From NCBI GenBank assembly GCA_934621485.1, contig CAKTUS010000002.1, positions 1 to 64,000 of the forward strand: 64,000 nucleotides of DNA. Direction: 5' to 3'. Under the pieces are notes generated by a model. That model was not told the DNA's origin, did no database searches, and saw only the letters and a program-made list of their open reading frames with translations. Source of the DNA: an uncultured Clostridia bacterium (GTDB taxonomy: Bacteria; Bacillota; Clostridia; Christensenellales; Aristaeellaceae). The translations under genes and the position numbers were made by a program. Position 1 is the first letter of the stretch; each line of letters starts with the position of its first letter. This document shows positions 25,868-33,648 of the stretch, one piece after another.

Positions 25868-26950
25868 TTACTTTACGACAACACCCTTGACCAGCAAGTC
25901 GGTCATACCGGAGTAAAGATAATCATCGGTAAAGGTGGAAGCGGGAATCAAATTGCCGTCCACATCATAAACATCCTGCTGGAATACATCCCATTCGCCG
26001 CTCGCCATCTTGTCCATGGCAGCCAGCACAGCTTTTTCCGTGCCTTCAGCCACATTTTTGCTGAAGGGAGTCAGGTACAGGGTGCCGTCCGCTACGTCGC
26101 CATAGATCAGGCCGCCGTTAAACTCGCCGGCAACAATGGTGCCGATCAGTTTGGTGTAAATCGCGCCCCAGTTCATGCAGGCGGCAAACAGATGAGCGTC
26201 AGGAGCAAACTCCGTCATATCATAGTCGCTGCCCAGACCCCACACGCCGCGTTCCTGCGCAGCGGTCTGAGGGCCGGTAGTGTTCACATACTGGCAGATC
26301 ACATCGCAGCCCAGGTCAATCAAGGCGTTGGCGGCGGCGGTTTCACCATCCGGATCGTACCAGCTGTTGGTGTACTTCACATACACGGCAACGTCCGGAT
26401 TGATGCTCTGAGCGCCCAAAGCATAAGCATTGAGGGAAACGTTCACCTCGGCGTTCTTGAACGCGCCCACAAAGCCGATTTTGCCGGTCTGGCTGCGAAG
26501 AGCCGCGGCAATGCCCTGCAAATACCGGGTTTGATAGTTGCGGGCGTTAAAGCGGCAGAAGTTGGAATCGTTCTGCAGCAGGCCGCTGTAATGGCAGAAC
26601 AGCACCTGGGGATTCTGCTGAGCCGCTTCAAACATATAGGTCTGGAAACCGAAGCTGTTGCCGATAATCACATTGCAGCCATTGCTGATGAGTTCGCTGA
26701 TAGCGTCTGCGCAGGTATTGTCATCAGCCACGTTTTCCAAAATGGTAATCTGGCTGTCTTCAACGCCCAGATTCTTCTGCATTTCCTGCAAGCCCACCAA
26801 GTGGCTGTAGTTGAAACCCATGTCGGAAGTATCGCCGATCATGATCACGCCGATTCGCAGGTCCGCCGGATCAATCGCTTCGTTTGCAAAACCAACGGCG
26901 CACATTAGCACAAGAGCCAGGCAGAGCATTACAGCAACAATCTTTTTCAT
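25868..26950 (-). CDS. BMP-family purine nucleoside-binding protein
   Basis: This 360-aa exported binding protein has a signal sequence covering residues 1-22; a Cys at 17 in VLMC gives only a weak lipobox, so lipid anchoring is likely by family but not clear from sequence. The mature part has the BMP pattern 'RIGVIMIGDTSDMGFNYSH' at the N-terminus, 'NVIIGNSFGFQTYM', 'GKIGFVGAF' and 'VICQYVNTTGPQTAAQE'. BMP proteins bind purine nucleosides or, in some cases, autoinducers. It heads the operon, 91 bases ahead of the deaminase. Confidence 0.92.
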   Translation of the reverse strand: MKKIVAVMLCLALVLMCAVGFANEAIDPADLRIGVIMIGDTSDMGFNYSHLVGLQEMQKNLGVEDSQITILENVADDNTCADAISELISNGCNVIIGNSFGFQTYMFEAAQQNPQVLFCHYSGLLQNDSNFCRFNARNYQTRYLQGIAAALRSQTGKIGFVGAFKNAEVNVSLNAYALGAQSINPDVAVYVKYTNSWYDPDGETAAANALIDLGCDVICQYVNTTGPQTAAQERGVWGLGSDYDMTEFAPDAHLFAACMNWGAIYTKLIGTIVAGEFNGGLIYGDVADGTLYLTPFSKNVAEGTEKAVLAAMDKMASGEWDVFQQDVYDVDGNLIPASTFTDDYLYSGMTDLLVKGVVVK

Positions 26951-26991
26951 ACACGGTCTCCTTTAATGTTCGTGTTTTTGTGCTATTTTTA

Positions 26992-27051
26992 AGGCACGTG
27001 CCTATTATATACACTTTATCTCATTTGTCAACGAGTATTTTTCCGAACTTT
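26992..27051 (-). promoter_or_regulatory. Consensus promoter, palindromic operator and PurBox-like site of the purine operon
   Basis: On the minus strand TTGACA (27026-27031), 16 bp, TATAAT (27004-27009) match consensus exactly. Directly after the -10 lies a perfect 12-bp palindrome AGGCACGTGCCT (26992-27003). On the plus strand, just upstream of the -35, TTTTCCGAACTTT (27039-27051) fits the Firmicutes PurBox pattern with one mismatch. A weaker CACGAACATT occurs in the leader on the minus strand. I see no purine riboswitch. Confidence 0.65.
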
Positions 27052-27341
27052 TATTTTTGATTTATGATAATAATTCACATTTATTTCCTCTGGCGGCAGC
27101 TGACAGGAAAAGGCGAAACGAATACCGCAGCGCTCCGCATGTTTTCTTTTCGATTGACGTTTTTCTGCTTTCCGTGTTGAGCAGGCCAAAAGCCTTTTTG
27201 ATTTTTCTTCGGAAACACTGGCCGAAAAGGCTTTCTTTCGATTTTCTTCGCGCTTTTCTGGCATTTGCGCCTTTTCTTTTGCTCCAAAATGCGTTAGAAT
27301 AAATTGATATCCTTGAAAACCCGTTGGAAAGGCGGAGCGTA
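27052..27341. other. AT-rich divergent spacer
   Basis: About 290 bases between the purine operon promoter and the lipid kinase are AT-rich. Only a weak TTTTCT-17-TAGAAT (27272-27300) that could start the kinase transcript, and an imperfect hairpin around aaaagcctttttga...ccgaaaaggctttc (27188-27234), are seen. Confidence 0.45.
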
Positions 27342-28205
27342 ATGTTCCAGTTGATTGTAAATCCGGTTGCCGGAAACGGTCTGGCAAAGCACATTGGCGA
27401 GGAAGCCGCCAAACGCCTGGCTGATAAGGGAATCCCCTTTGATTTTCACCTGACCGATCATCCCGGCCACGCTACCGAGCTGGCCCAGCTTGCGGCGCAG
27501 GCGGGTCATGAAACGGTTGTCGCCTTTGGCGGCGACGGCACGGTAACCGAGACGGCCGCCGGCCTGCGGGGCACCCGCACGGCGCTGGGCATTGTGCCTG
27601 CCGGAACCGGGAACGATTTCATCAAAACCGTTGCCCTTCCCAAGCAGTGGGACGAGGCGTTGGATTTCATTCTCACCCATCCTCCGCGCCCCGTAAACAC
27701 GGGCATGATGAACGACCGGTTTTTTATGAACGTTTGCGGCGCCGGATTTGATGTGATGGTGCTGGATTTTGCCGAAAGTGCCAAAAAGAAGGTGCGCGGC
27801 ATTTGGCCCTATCTATATGGCGTGCTTCGCGCCATCAAAGCGTTTCGCCCGTTTGAAATGCACGTGGAAATCGACGGCAAGCCCATGGACGGCAAGTATA
27901 TGATTTGCTCCATCGGCAACGGCCGGTTCATCGGCGGCGGTATTCCCATTACGCCCCTGGCCGACGTGACCGACGGATTGTTTGACGTTCTGGTGGTGGA
28001 TGCGGTGCCCAGATGGAAGATTCCCTTCTATCTGCCTTCGCTGATGCTGGGCAAGTTGCATCAGCACGCCATTGCCCACCGCTACCTGGCTTCTACCTGC
28101 ACCCTTTCTTCGCCTCACATGCGGCTGAATCTAGATGGAGAAATCCTGCCCATTGAAAGCGCTCATTTTGTTTGCGAGACCGATGCGCTGCTGTTGCATT
28201 GGTAA
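27342..28205 (+). CDS. Diacylglycerol/lipid kinase, YegS/BmrU type
   Basis: In this 287-aa protein the ATP-binding motif GGDGT is at residues 63-67 after 'NPVAGNGLA' at the N-terminus; 'GIVPAGTGNDFIK' (about 87-99) is the second hallmark. A beta-sandwich C-terminal domain ends with 'LDGEILPIESAHFVC'. The family phosphorylates diacylglycerol or related lipids; the exact lipid cannot be told. The ATG at 27342 is preferred over an in-frame TTG at 27324. It is followed by its own terminator. Confidence 0.92.
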   Translation: MFQLIVNPVAGNGLAKHIGEEAAKRLADKGIPFDFHLTDHPGHATELAQLAAQAGHETVVAFGGDGTVTETAAGLRGTRTALGIVPAGTGNDFIKTVALPKQWDEALDFILTHPPRPVNTGMMNDRFFMNVCGAGFDVMVLDFAESAKKKVRGIWPYLYGVLRAIKAFRPFEMHVEIDGKPMDGKYMICSIGNGRFIGGGIPITPLADVTDGLFDVLVVDAVPRWKIPFYLPSLMLGKLHQHAIAHRYLASTCTLSSPHMRLNLDGEILPIESAHFVCETDALLLHW

Positions 28206-28224
28206 CCTGTAAAAACCAGCTTTT

Positions 28225-28247
28225 CAAGCGAACAGGCTTGCTTTTTT
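28225..28247 (+). terminator. Terminator after the lipid kinase
   Basis: CAAGC (28225-28229) pairs with GCTTG (28236-28240) and is followed by CTTTTTT, a textbook U run. A TATACT (28252-28257) just beyond may be the -10 of the next gene. Confidence 0.7.
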
Positions 28248-28305
28248 GTGGTATACTAAGAGCGGGGTGCGGGATGCGCCGCCCATCCGCAAGGGAGGAA
28301 ACGTC

Positions 28306-29313
28306 ATGCGAAAAAGTATCTGGCTGGCGCTGCTTACCCTGCTGCTGGCGGTCTTCCCTGCGCTGGCCGAAGAGGACGAGGTTTCTCTTTCCGATTTGCC
28401 GCCCAGGCCGGCGGTTTATCTTATCAGTCCCGCCCCGGAAAGCAGCTATGAAAGCGGCGGAAAGCTGACGGTGCGGGTGGAAGGCGTCAACGTTGCGTAT
28501 TACGTGGTGGAATTGGAGGTAGAAGGTCATCTCTATCGGCAGGAGCAGGAAGGCGATGTGTTTGAACACGTTTTCACCTTCAATCAGCCGCCCTGTGAGG
28601 AGGCTGTGTTGCGCGTGCAGGGCTTTGCCAGTACAAATCCCACCGCCGCAACGCCTGTGGCCGCCATTACCCGCCGGGTGCTTTCACCCAAGGAAGAGCT
28701 CATTGAACGAATGATCGCTCTGGCTTATGCCAATTCAAAGGATAAGCGCTACAAGTTTGCACCGGCTGAGGAGGATGGCGATATCGGCGTTTGTAAAAAC
28801 TTCGTCATGCGGCTGTTTGATACCTACGCTAAGGAATACCGCATGCGCGCTTATCCAGACCTGGCGCTGCACATGCCCAAAAACAACAGCAAGGCCGCCT
28901 GCGCGCCCTATGATTACGGCATTGAGTGGCGGCCTGAAACTGCCGAAGACGGCAGCCCCTTTGAAATAGCGGCCCAATTCAAATATGACGACAGCCTCAC
29001 GGAGGAAGAAAACGCTCAACTGGCCCGTCAGCTGCTTGTGCAAATTCAAAAGGGGGATTTTTTTCAAATCGTGGGCTACTATGGCGGCGGCAACGGCCCG
29101 CACAGCATGTATATCATTCAGGATTACGACCCGGTTTCCCAACAAATTCACTGGACCGACAGCAACATGCGCGGCACGCGCATCAACGGCGTTCGCTGGG
29201 GCTATATGCAATTCGACGCCGACGCCAGCGTAGACTGGTGGGTAAAGGTTTTTAACCGCAGAAAGCGCGGCGCTACCCTCTACCGGTTGCGGGACGACCT
29301 GTATAAGCAGTAG
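28306..29313 (+). CDS. Secreted protein with a Cys/His (NlpC/P60-like?) C-terminal domain
   Basis: In this 335-aa protein residues 1-21 are a signal peptide ending ALA. A beta-sandwich-like domain (about 35-125) is followed by a domain in which Cys163 (GVCKNF) starts a helix, His266 lies in 'GNGPHSMYII' and an 'HWTDSN' follows at 282-287. This Cys, then His, then polar order with a preceding 'GDFFQIVGYYGGG' is what papain-like NlpC/P60 or CHAP hydrolases show, so a cell-wall hydrolase or amidase is plausible but unproven. The start ATG 28306 follows AAGGGAGG. Confidence 0.65.
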   Translation: MRKSIWLALLTLLLAVFPALAEEDEVSLSDLPPRPAVYLISPAPESSYESGGKLTVRVEGVNVAYYVVELEVEGHLYRQEQEGDVFEHVFTFNQPPCEEAVLRVQGFASTNPTAATPVAAITRRVLSPKEELIERMIALAYANSKDKRYKFAPAEEDGDIGVCKNFVMRLFDTYAKEYRMRAYPDLALHMPKNNSKAACAPYDYGIEWRPETAEDGSPFEIAAQFKYDDSLTEEENAQLARQLLVQIQKGDFFQIVGYYGGGNGPHSMYIIQDYDPVSQQIHWTDSNMRGTRINGVRWGYMQFDADASVDWWVKVFNRRKRGATLYRLRDDLYKQ

Positions 29314-29340
29314 CGGACCGTCTAAGAAAGGATGAGCAAG

Positions 29341-29766
29341 ATGGCAGCTTGGAACACCAATGTGAAAACCGCATTTTTGAAGGGACTGGAAAAAGTAGGT
29401 CAGCGCGCCTCCAACTTGGCGAGCAACGCCCACCAGAAGCTGGATGAATTGAATATGGAAACCCGTCGCCGGGAATTGCTGCACGAAACCACGGTGCGCG
29501 CCATGGAACTGTGGGAAAACGGCGTTAAGCTCCCCGAAGAGTTGGACGCCGTTCTCTCCGAGCTGCACGATTTGGATCAGCAGCTAACATTGCTGCGAGC
29601 CCAGCGCTATGCCAAGGTAGAACAGCCTGATCAGCCGGCGCGGGAAGCAGATGACGCAACGGCCGAGGACGCCGCTGCGCCAAACGAGACGGCTGCCCAA
29701 GAAACGGAACCGGCTGAAACCCCGGAAGCGCCCATGGACGACGGTAAAACCGGAGACAACGCATAG
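29341..29766 (+). CDS. Hypothetical helical protein with an acidic tail
   Basis: I do not recognise this 141-aa protein. Residues 1-95 are helical, with a predicted coiled coil ('LDAVLSELHDLDQQLTLLRAQ'), and 95-141 are low-complexity, rich in Glu, Ala, Thr and Pro. There is no signal or membrane segment. The ATG at 29341 suits the AAAGGA ribosome site better than the ATG at 29332. It starts 27 bases after the secreted Cys/His protein and is probably in the same transcript. Genes of this kind may be structural or scaffold proteins; no function is inferred. Confidence 0.6.
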   Translation: MAAWNTNVKTAFLKGLEKVGQRASNLASNAHQKLDELNMETRRRELLHETTVRAMELWENGVKLPEELDAVLSELHDLDQQLTLLRAQRYAKVEQPDQPAREADDATAEDAAAPNETAAQETEPAETPEAPMDDGKTGDNA

Positions 29767-29855
29767 TTTCTTCGATTCGCCTGGCAGTCGCTCGTTTCGG
29801 GCTGCCAACGAAAGAGACAAAGCGGTTTTCCATTTCCCGTAAGGGGATACAAGGC

Positions 29856-29888
29856 AAACGCCGGAGCTCGTTTGGAGTTCCGGCGTTT
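29856..29888. repeat. Hairpin, left copy of a duplicated pair
   Basis: AAACGCCGGA (29856-29865) and TCCGGCGTTT (29879-29888) enclose gctcgtttggagt. The same hairpin, nearly identical including the loop, recurs in the same orientation at 30154-30186, so the two bracket about 330 bases. The left copy can terminate the gene ending at 29766. Confidence 0.75.
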
Positions 29889-30153
29889 CCGTTCGCCCAA
29901 AAGCTCTCCTGACGGCGACCGCATCCGAGCTGGAGGAATGTTTTCGGCGTAGCCGAAAGCCACCGCCTGCCCAACAAAGCCGGTCGATACGATGACCGTC
30001 CGACGGTCCGCGACCCCTCGGCCCCCAAAAGGAGAGCTTCAACGGGCTGAGCCTTGCTATGCAAGGCTGACGAACCTGGCGTACACGCCGCCGGTTTCAT
30101 CAGCCGCAATGGAGGGCTGCTTCCCTCCGATACCTCCCAGGGGCGACAGGCTG
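29889..30153. repeat. Repeat mosaic between two identical hairpins (families E and A)
   Basis: The bracketed block holds a family E motif (29980-30000) and an inverted family A copy (30039-30133, reading 'gagccttgctatgcaaggctga' to 'ggagggctgcttccctccga' in plus orientation). It contains no gene. Confidence 0.7.
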
Positions 30154-30186
30154 AAACGCCGGAGCTCGTTTGGAATTCCGGCGTTT
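30154..30186. repeat. Hairpin, right copy of the duplicated pair
   Basis: AAACGCCGGA (30154-30163) and TCCGGCGTTT (30177-30186) enclose gctcgtttggaat. It differs from the left copy by one loop base. Confidence 0.75.
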
Positions 30187-30260
30187 GTGCAAACTCTACG
30201 CCTCGTTCATTGCCAAGCGCATCGCCGGCTGCTACACTACCCAGGAAGGAGGCGATTGCC

Positions 30261-30848
30261 ATGGATCAAACCAAAACCGGCAGCCTGATTCGTTCTCTGC
30301 GAAAGCAGCAGGGGCTTACCCAGCTTGCCCTGGCCCAACAGCTGGGGGTTAGCGATAAAGCTGTTTCCAAATGGGAGCGCGGCCTGGGCTGCCCAGATTT
30401 GTCGCTGCTGCCCGCTCTTTCCCAGGTATTCCAGGTGAATATGGAAAGCCTGCTTAATGGACAATTGCCTGTGAACCGCAATCTGGCGGGCAACCTGAAC
30501 CGTTTGCGCTTTTATTGCTGTCCAAATTGCGGCAACTGGCTGCCCTCCGCCTGCCAGGCGGAAATCATTTGCTGCGGTCACCGCCTGACACCTCTAACGT
30601 CCCGGCCTATGGATGCAGCCCATACGCCGCAGATTCAAACGCCGGCTGATGAAATCTATCTGACCTTTTCCCATGAAATGACCAAGGCGCATTTCATTCG
30701 GTTTGTGGTATGGGTAGGCTTCGACCGGGCGCTGATGGTACAACTTTATCCAGAGCAGGAAGCCGCTGCGCGTCTCCCCCATCTGCATGGTCACGGCACA
30801 TTGTACGTGCTCTGTACCCAGCATGGTCTCATGAAAGCAAAGCTGTAG
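30261..30848 (+). CDS. XRE regulator fused to a zinc-ribbon and superoxide-reductase-like domain
   Basis: This 195-aa protein has an HTH at residues 8-62 ('LTQLALAQQLGVSDKAVSKWERG'-type, very typical), a Cys-rich knuckle at 86-105 (CCPNCG and CC) that could bind zinc or iron, and a C-terminal domain (about 130-195) resembling desulfoferrodoxin/superoxide reductase. The SOR-type ligands His138 and His144 (H-x5-H in SHEMTKAHF) and Cys185/His188 (CTQHG) are present; the first SOR histidine is not. I infer a redox- or superoxide-sensing regulator; family members of this build are known in clostridia but little studied. ATG 30261 follows GGAGG. Confidence 0.8.
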   Translation: MDQTKTGSLIRSLRKQQGLTQLALAQQLGVSDKAVSKWERGLGCPDLSLLPALSQVFQVNMESLLNGQLPVNRNLAGNLNRLRFYCCPNCGNWLPSACQAEIICCGHRLTPLTSRPMDAAHTPQIQTPADEIYLTFSHEMTKAHFIRFVVWVGFDRALMVQLYPEQEAAARLPHLHGHGTLYVLCTQHGLMKAKL

Positions 30849-31587
30849 ACCGGGCAATTCGCCATCTGCCGTTTCCTCAAAGCCTTTTCCGTTTGGATAC
30901 GTCCCGTCCATGCGGTCAGCAGTATAACAGCGTTGACATCATGATTCAGAGCAATCGTATGAGGATGCGCTTTCTTTGCCACTCATAATGGATGGAACGC
31001 GTTTGTTTTTAGAATACCGGTTTGCATTTTGCCGTACTTCCAATAGGCCATTTCCCTGCACGCTTGAAGCCATGCAGAAAAAAGCAACGCCGTTGACCTT
31101 GTCGGTTCCGCTTTCGCTATTAATAAATCGCAGAATGTGCTTCCAGCGTTGCGATTTTCCCAAAGACGGCTTTCGAATCGTCAACCCCACCGGCTTAACC
31201 GGCGGGGTTGACTGTTTCGCAGGTGCGGGCAGGTCTGCGATTGTTCACTCATCGTGGACACACCCGTCATAGAGCACGTTCGTTTTGCGTCCAAAGCGGT
31301 TGGCGCCCACTAGCAGCCTCTTTCCTTCCATACCCGCTGAGAAGGTTTACGGGTGGCACATATTCGATATACACAGCGCTCGTTAGCGCTGATTGCCAAC
31401 TGAACGGAGGATTGGACAAGGCCTGTCAAAGATGATAAGGGCGTTTAAGCGCCGAAGCCTCTAAGGAATGTACCGCACGCTTCCTCTGTAAACCCCACTG
31501 GCGCTGCTCTCAAAGCTGATGTTCCATCAAAGAGCCTGTCAGCCATATGAGTCTATCCGTTTTCCACTGCAACCGGCAGCCTGTCAT
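30849..31587. other. Gap without recognisable gene; one strong hairpin
   Basis: About 740 bases. GTCAACCCCACCGG and CCGGCGGGGTTGAC (31180-31212) form a 13 of 14 bp hairpin. Short reading frames on the minus strand look like fragments of protein but match nothing I know; a decayed mobile element is possible and unproven. Confidence 0.5.
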
Positions 31588-32098
31588 TCACCATTTTTCA
31601 AAATGAACGCGATCTGCCTCATACAAATCTCTCGGCTCGCTATTGGGGTTCTGCGCGTAGCCGAAGGCAATGATGGAATGAGGAACAATGCTTTCCGGCA
31701 GACCGAACAGCTTTGCCTGCGCCTTCACCCGCTCCATTTGCGGATAGGTACCCAGCCACACAGAACCAATACCCAGGTCATGCGCAGCCAGAATCATGTT
31801 CTGGCATGCCGTAGCAGCATCGATGACCCAATACTCCGGGGCGGGCTTGAAAGCGCGCTCCAAATCGCCGCAGACCAAAATTCCCATAGCAGCGCCGCGA
31901 AGGGGCTCCGCCGGCCGGCCGTTCGCATCCGCCATCCGACCCAGCATTTCCTTGTCCGTAACCACTAGGGCGCGAATTGACGCAACTGGGGCCGCTCATA
32001 CCGGCCGAAAGGATTTTGCGAATATCCTCCTGTGAAAGGCTTTGCTGTGTAAATTTCCGAACGCTTTTGCGGGTAGCCAGTGCTTGCAAGGTATCCAT
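31588..32098 (-). pseudogene. Frameshifted nitroreductase-family protein
   Basis: The N-terminal part starts at ATG 32098 behind GGGAGGG ('MDTLQALATRKSVRKF' and 'SAGMSGPSCVNSRP'), and the rest continues in another frame from near 31966 ('VVTDKEMLGRMADANGRPAE' to the stop). The normal family sequence after NSRP would be a few residues (W-x-F type) before VVTD, so a short non-triplet deletion around 31966-31968 has both removed residues and shifted the frame. FMN-binding features (TRKSVR at the N-terminus, 'AAHDLGIGSVWLG' and 'IIAFGYAQ' later) are intact. A programmed shift is unlikely because no slippery site is seen. Confidence 0.85.
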
Positions 32099-32728
32099 AC
32101 TGCATTTCCCTCCCAGATAAACTTGAATAAGCGTGCTTCAACCTCCAGGCCGCCCAAAAAGCTCGCCTGGCCGCAACCTTTTCAGGGCTCTCGGCGGCTC
32201 CGAAGCCAGCCAGGCAGCACGATGACCGTAAGAGGGACTGCAGGCCCTCTCAGATTGCCAAAAATTCCCGAGGGATCTCGGAGGACCATAGTCCCCGATG
32301 CTTGTCCGAAACCGGCGGCATGTACGTCGGTTTCGGCAGCACTGCGCAGCAAGGTTCAGGTCGCTGAAAAAGTGGAGGTACAGGAGGCGCTGCCTCCTGC
32401 CAGAGTTTTAGGGGCGAAGCCCCCAAGCAACACTTTTCCCGCGAACCAGCGAAGCGCTGCTTCCGGGCAAGGACGGCCAATTAGAGATTTTTCGACAATC
32501 TGAGCCTTGCGCAGCAAGGTTGCTCTTTGCCGCCCGTGAACCGCAGCCAAGTAGGCAAAGCAAAAAAGATTGCCGTCAGGCCCGTTTTTTTGACGGTCTG
32601 AGAAGGGCTGTGTTCCCCTCCGCCCAATTCCCCAGGTGAGTTCTTTGACAGGCCGGAGCGTTTCAACGCTCACTTTTCTTTTCGCTTTTTCTTTGAAAAC
32701 TCCTGCCAAAGCCTTCGTTCCATGCTCG
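32099..32728. repeat. Repeat mosaic: families E, A and D
   Basis: Over 600 bases contain a family E motif (32205-32236), a family A copy (32278-32372), an inverted family D copy (32371-32466), then 'gagccttgcgcagcaaggtt' and 'ttttttgacggtctgag' pieces also seen near 12840-12975. No gene is visible. Confidence 0.7.
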
Positions 32729-33514
32729 TTATTTTCGGCCTACCAGCAGGGTGGAGCCGCGCGGCATCAGTCTTTTGGCCTCCTTCCGGGGCATGAACAT
32801 TCCACTGGTGGTATCAAAGATCTCCACGCTTTCGTAGCCCATTTCCAGCAGTTTGCGCCGAAACGCTTCCATATCGCCGTATTGGCTATGGCTCATTCGG
32901 TCATGAATGGCAAAGACGCCGCCTTTTTTCAAAACCCGCAGGGTTTCCAGCAGCAGCGTTTGCCTGTCTGCTCCCAACGCCTTATGATACGCATCGTTGC
33001 TGGTAACGGCGTCGAAGCTTTCGTCCGGAAAGTCCAGTCCCCGCATATTGCCCACTTGAAAGGCAACGTTCCGAACGTGTTCCTCCGCGGCGGTCTGGTG
33101 ACACAGCCGGCAGCCGGCCTCGTGCTTCTCCCAATGGTCAATCCCCAACATTTGTGCTTCTGGGTTTCGCTTTGCACAGGCAACGGTTAGCGCGCCGCTG
33201 CCGCAGCCTACGTCCAATCCCTTACCTCCCGCCGGCAGCTTTACGTATCGCGCGGTTCCTTCCGCAGCAATACGCCTGTCCAGCCTGCGTTTCCCGGCAT
33301 GGGAAAATGCGCTGTATGCCAGCAAACTTCTTTTCAGCATGGTCAGGCATGCCAGCAAAGCTGCTAACAGCATGGCAACCGCCATCCAGCGGACGGGCTC
33401 CGACCGCACCGCGTCACCCGTGCCAAAAATCAGGAGGCATGAAGCCAATAGGCCTGTACCAAGGCTGAGCCATATCCGCCTTTTTCCGGAAAATGCGTTC
33501 TGAGCATTGATCAT
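32729..33514 (-). CDS. Membrane-anchored class I SAM-dependent methyltransferase
   Basis: In this 261-aa protein two hydrophobic helices (about residues 13-33 and 42-60) precede a Rossmann methyltransferase domain with motif I 'LDVGCGSGALTVACA' (about 99-113), 'GIDHWEKHE' and 'FDAVTSNDAYHKAL'. Motif I and the acidic residue after strand 2 are intact, so it should bind SAM. The target is unknown; small-molecule or lipid methylation is common for such anchored enzymes. The start has AAGGAG. A perfect 18-bp palindrome lies just upstream, overlapping the likely -10. Confidence 0.88.
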   Translation of the reverse strand: MINAQNAFSGKRRIWLSLGTGLLASCLLIFGTGDAVRSEPVRWMAVAMLLAALLACLTMLKRSLLAYSAFSHAGKRRLDRRIAAEGTARYVKLPAGGKGLDVGCGSGALTVACAKRNPEAQMLGIDHWEKHEAGCRLCHQTAAEEHVRNVAFQVGNMRGLDFPDESFDAVTSNDAYHKALGADRQTLLLETLRVLKKGGVFAIHDRMSHSQYGDMEAFRRKLLEMGYESVEIFDTTSGMFMPRKEAKRLMPRGSTLLVGRK

Positions 33515-33532
33515 TCTGATGGCTCCTTAAAA

Positions 33533-33550
33533 AGTTAGTTATAACTAACT
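33533..33550. promoter_or_regulatory. Perfect 18-bp palindrome upstream of the methyltransferase
   Basis: AGTTAGTTATAACTAACT is its own reverse complement and lies 18 bases ahead of the start codon at 33514. TTATAA at its centre can serve as a -10 on the minus strand, so a bound repressor of the TetR or MarR type would block transcription. No regulator gene is adjacent. Confidence 0.65.
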
Positions 33551-33560
33551 GATGATTTTT

Positions 33561-33586
33561 GGAAAAGCCGCTTCTGCGGCTTTTCC
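33561..33586 (-). terminator. Terminator after the thioesterase gene
   Basis: GGAAAAGCCGC (33561-33571) pairs perfectly with GCGGCTTTTCC (33576-33586) with a 4-base loop, about 60 bases downstream of the stop at 33649. Confidence 0.7.
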
Positions 33587-33648
33587 TATCAGGATTGTAG
33601 CATAAAAACAACGGTATGGCAACCCCGAAATCCAAATGGCTATTTCTC

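Noticed and set aside
24013..25890. A 625-codon plus-strand frame opposite adenine deaminase
   Set aside because: It is a shadow frame: the deaminase on the other strand is unmistakable and this frame is rich in His, Arg and Gln without any family.
26951..27003. A purine riboswitch in the leader of the purine operon
   Set aside because: The leader is too short (about 50 bases) and shows none of the conserved loop pairs or the TATA...TAC core of the aptamer.
30976..31560. A remnant transposase
   Set aside because: Short frames on both strands looked protein-like, but none shows a DDE, TnpA or TnpB motif, so I do not call a mobile element.
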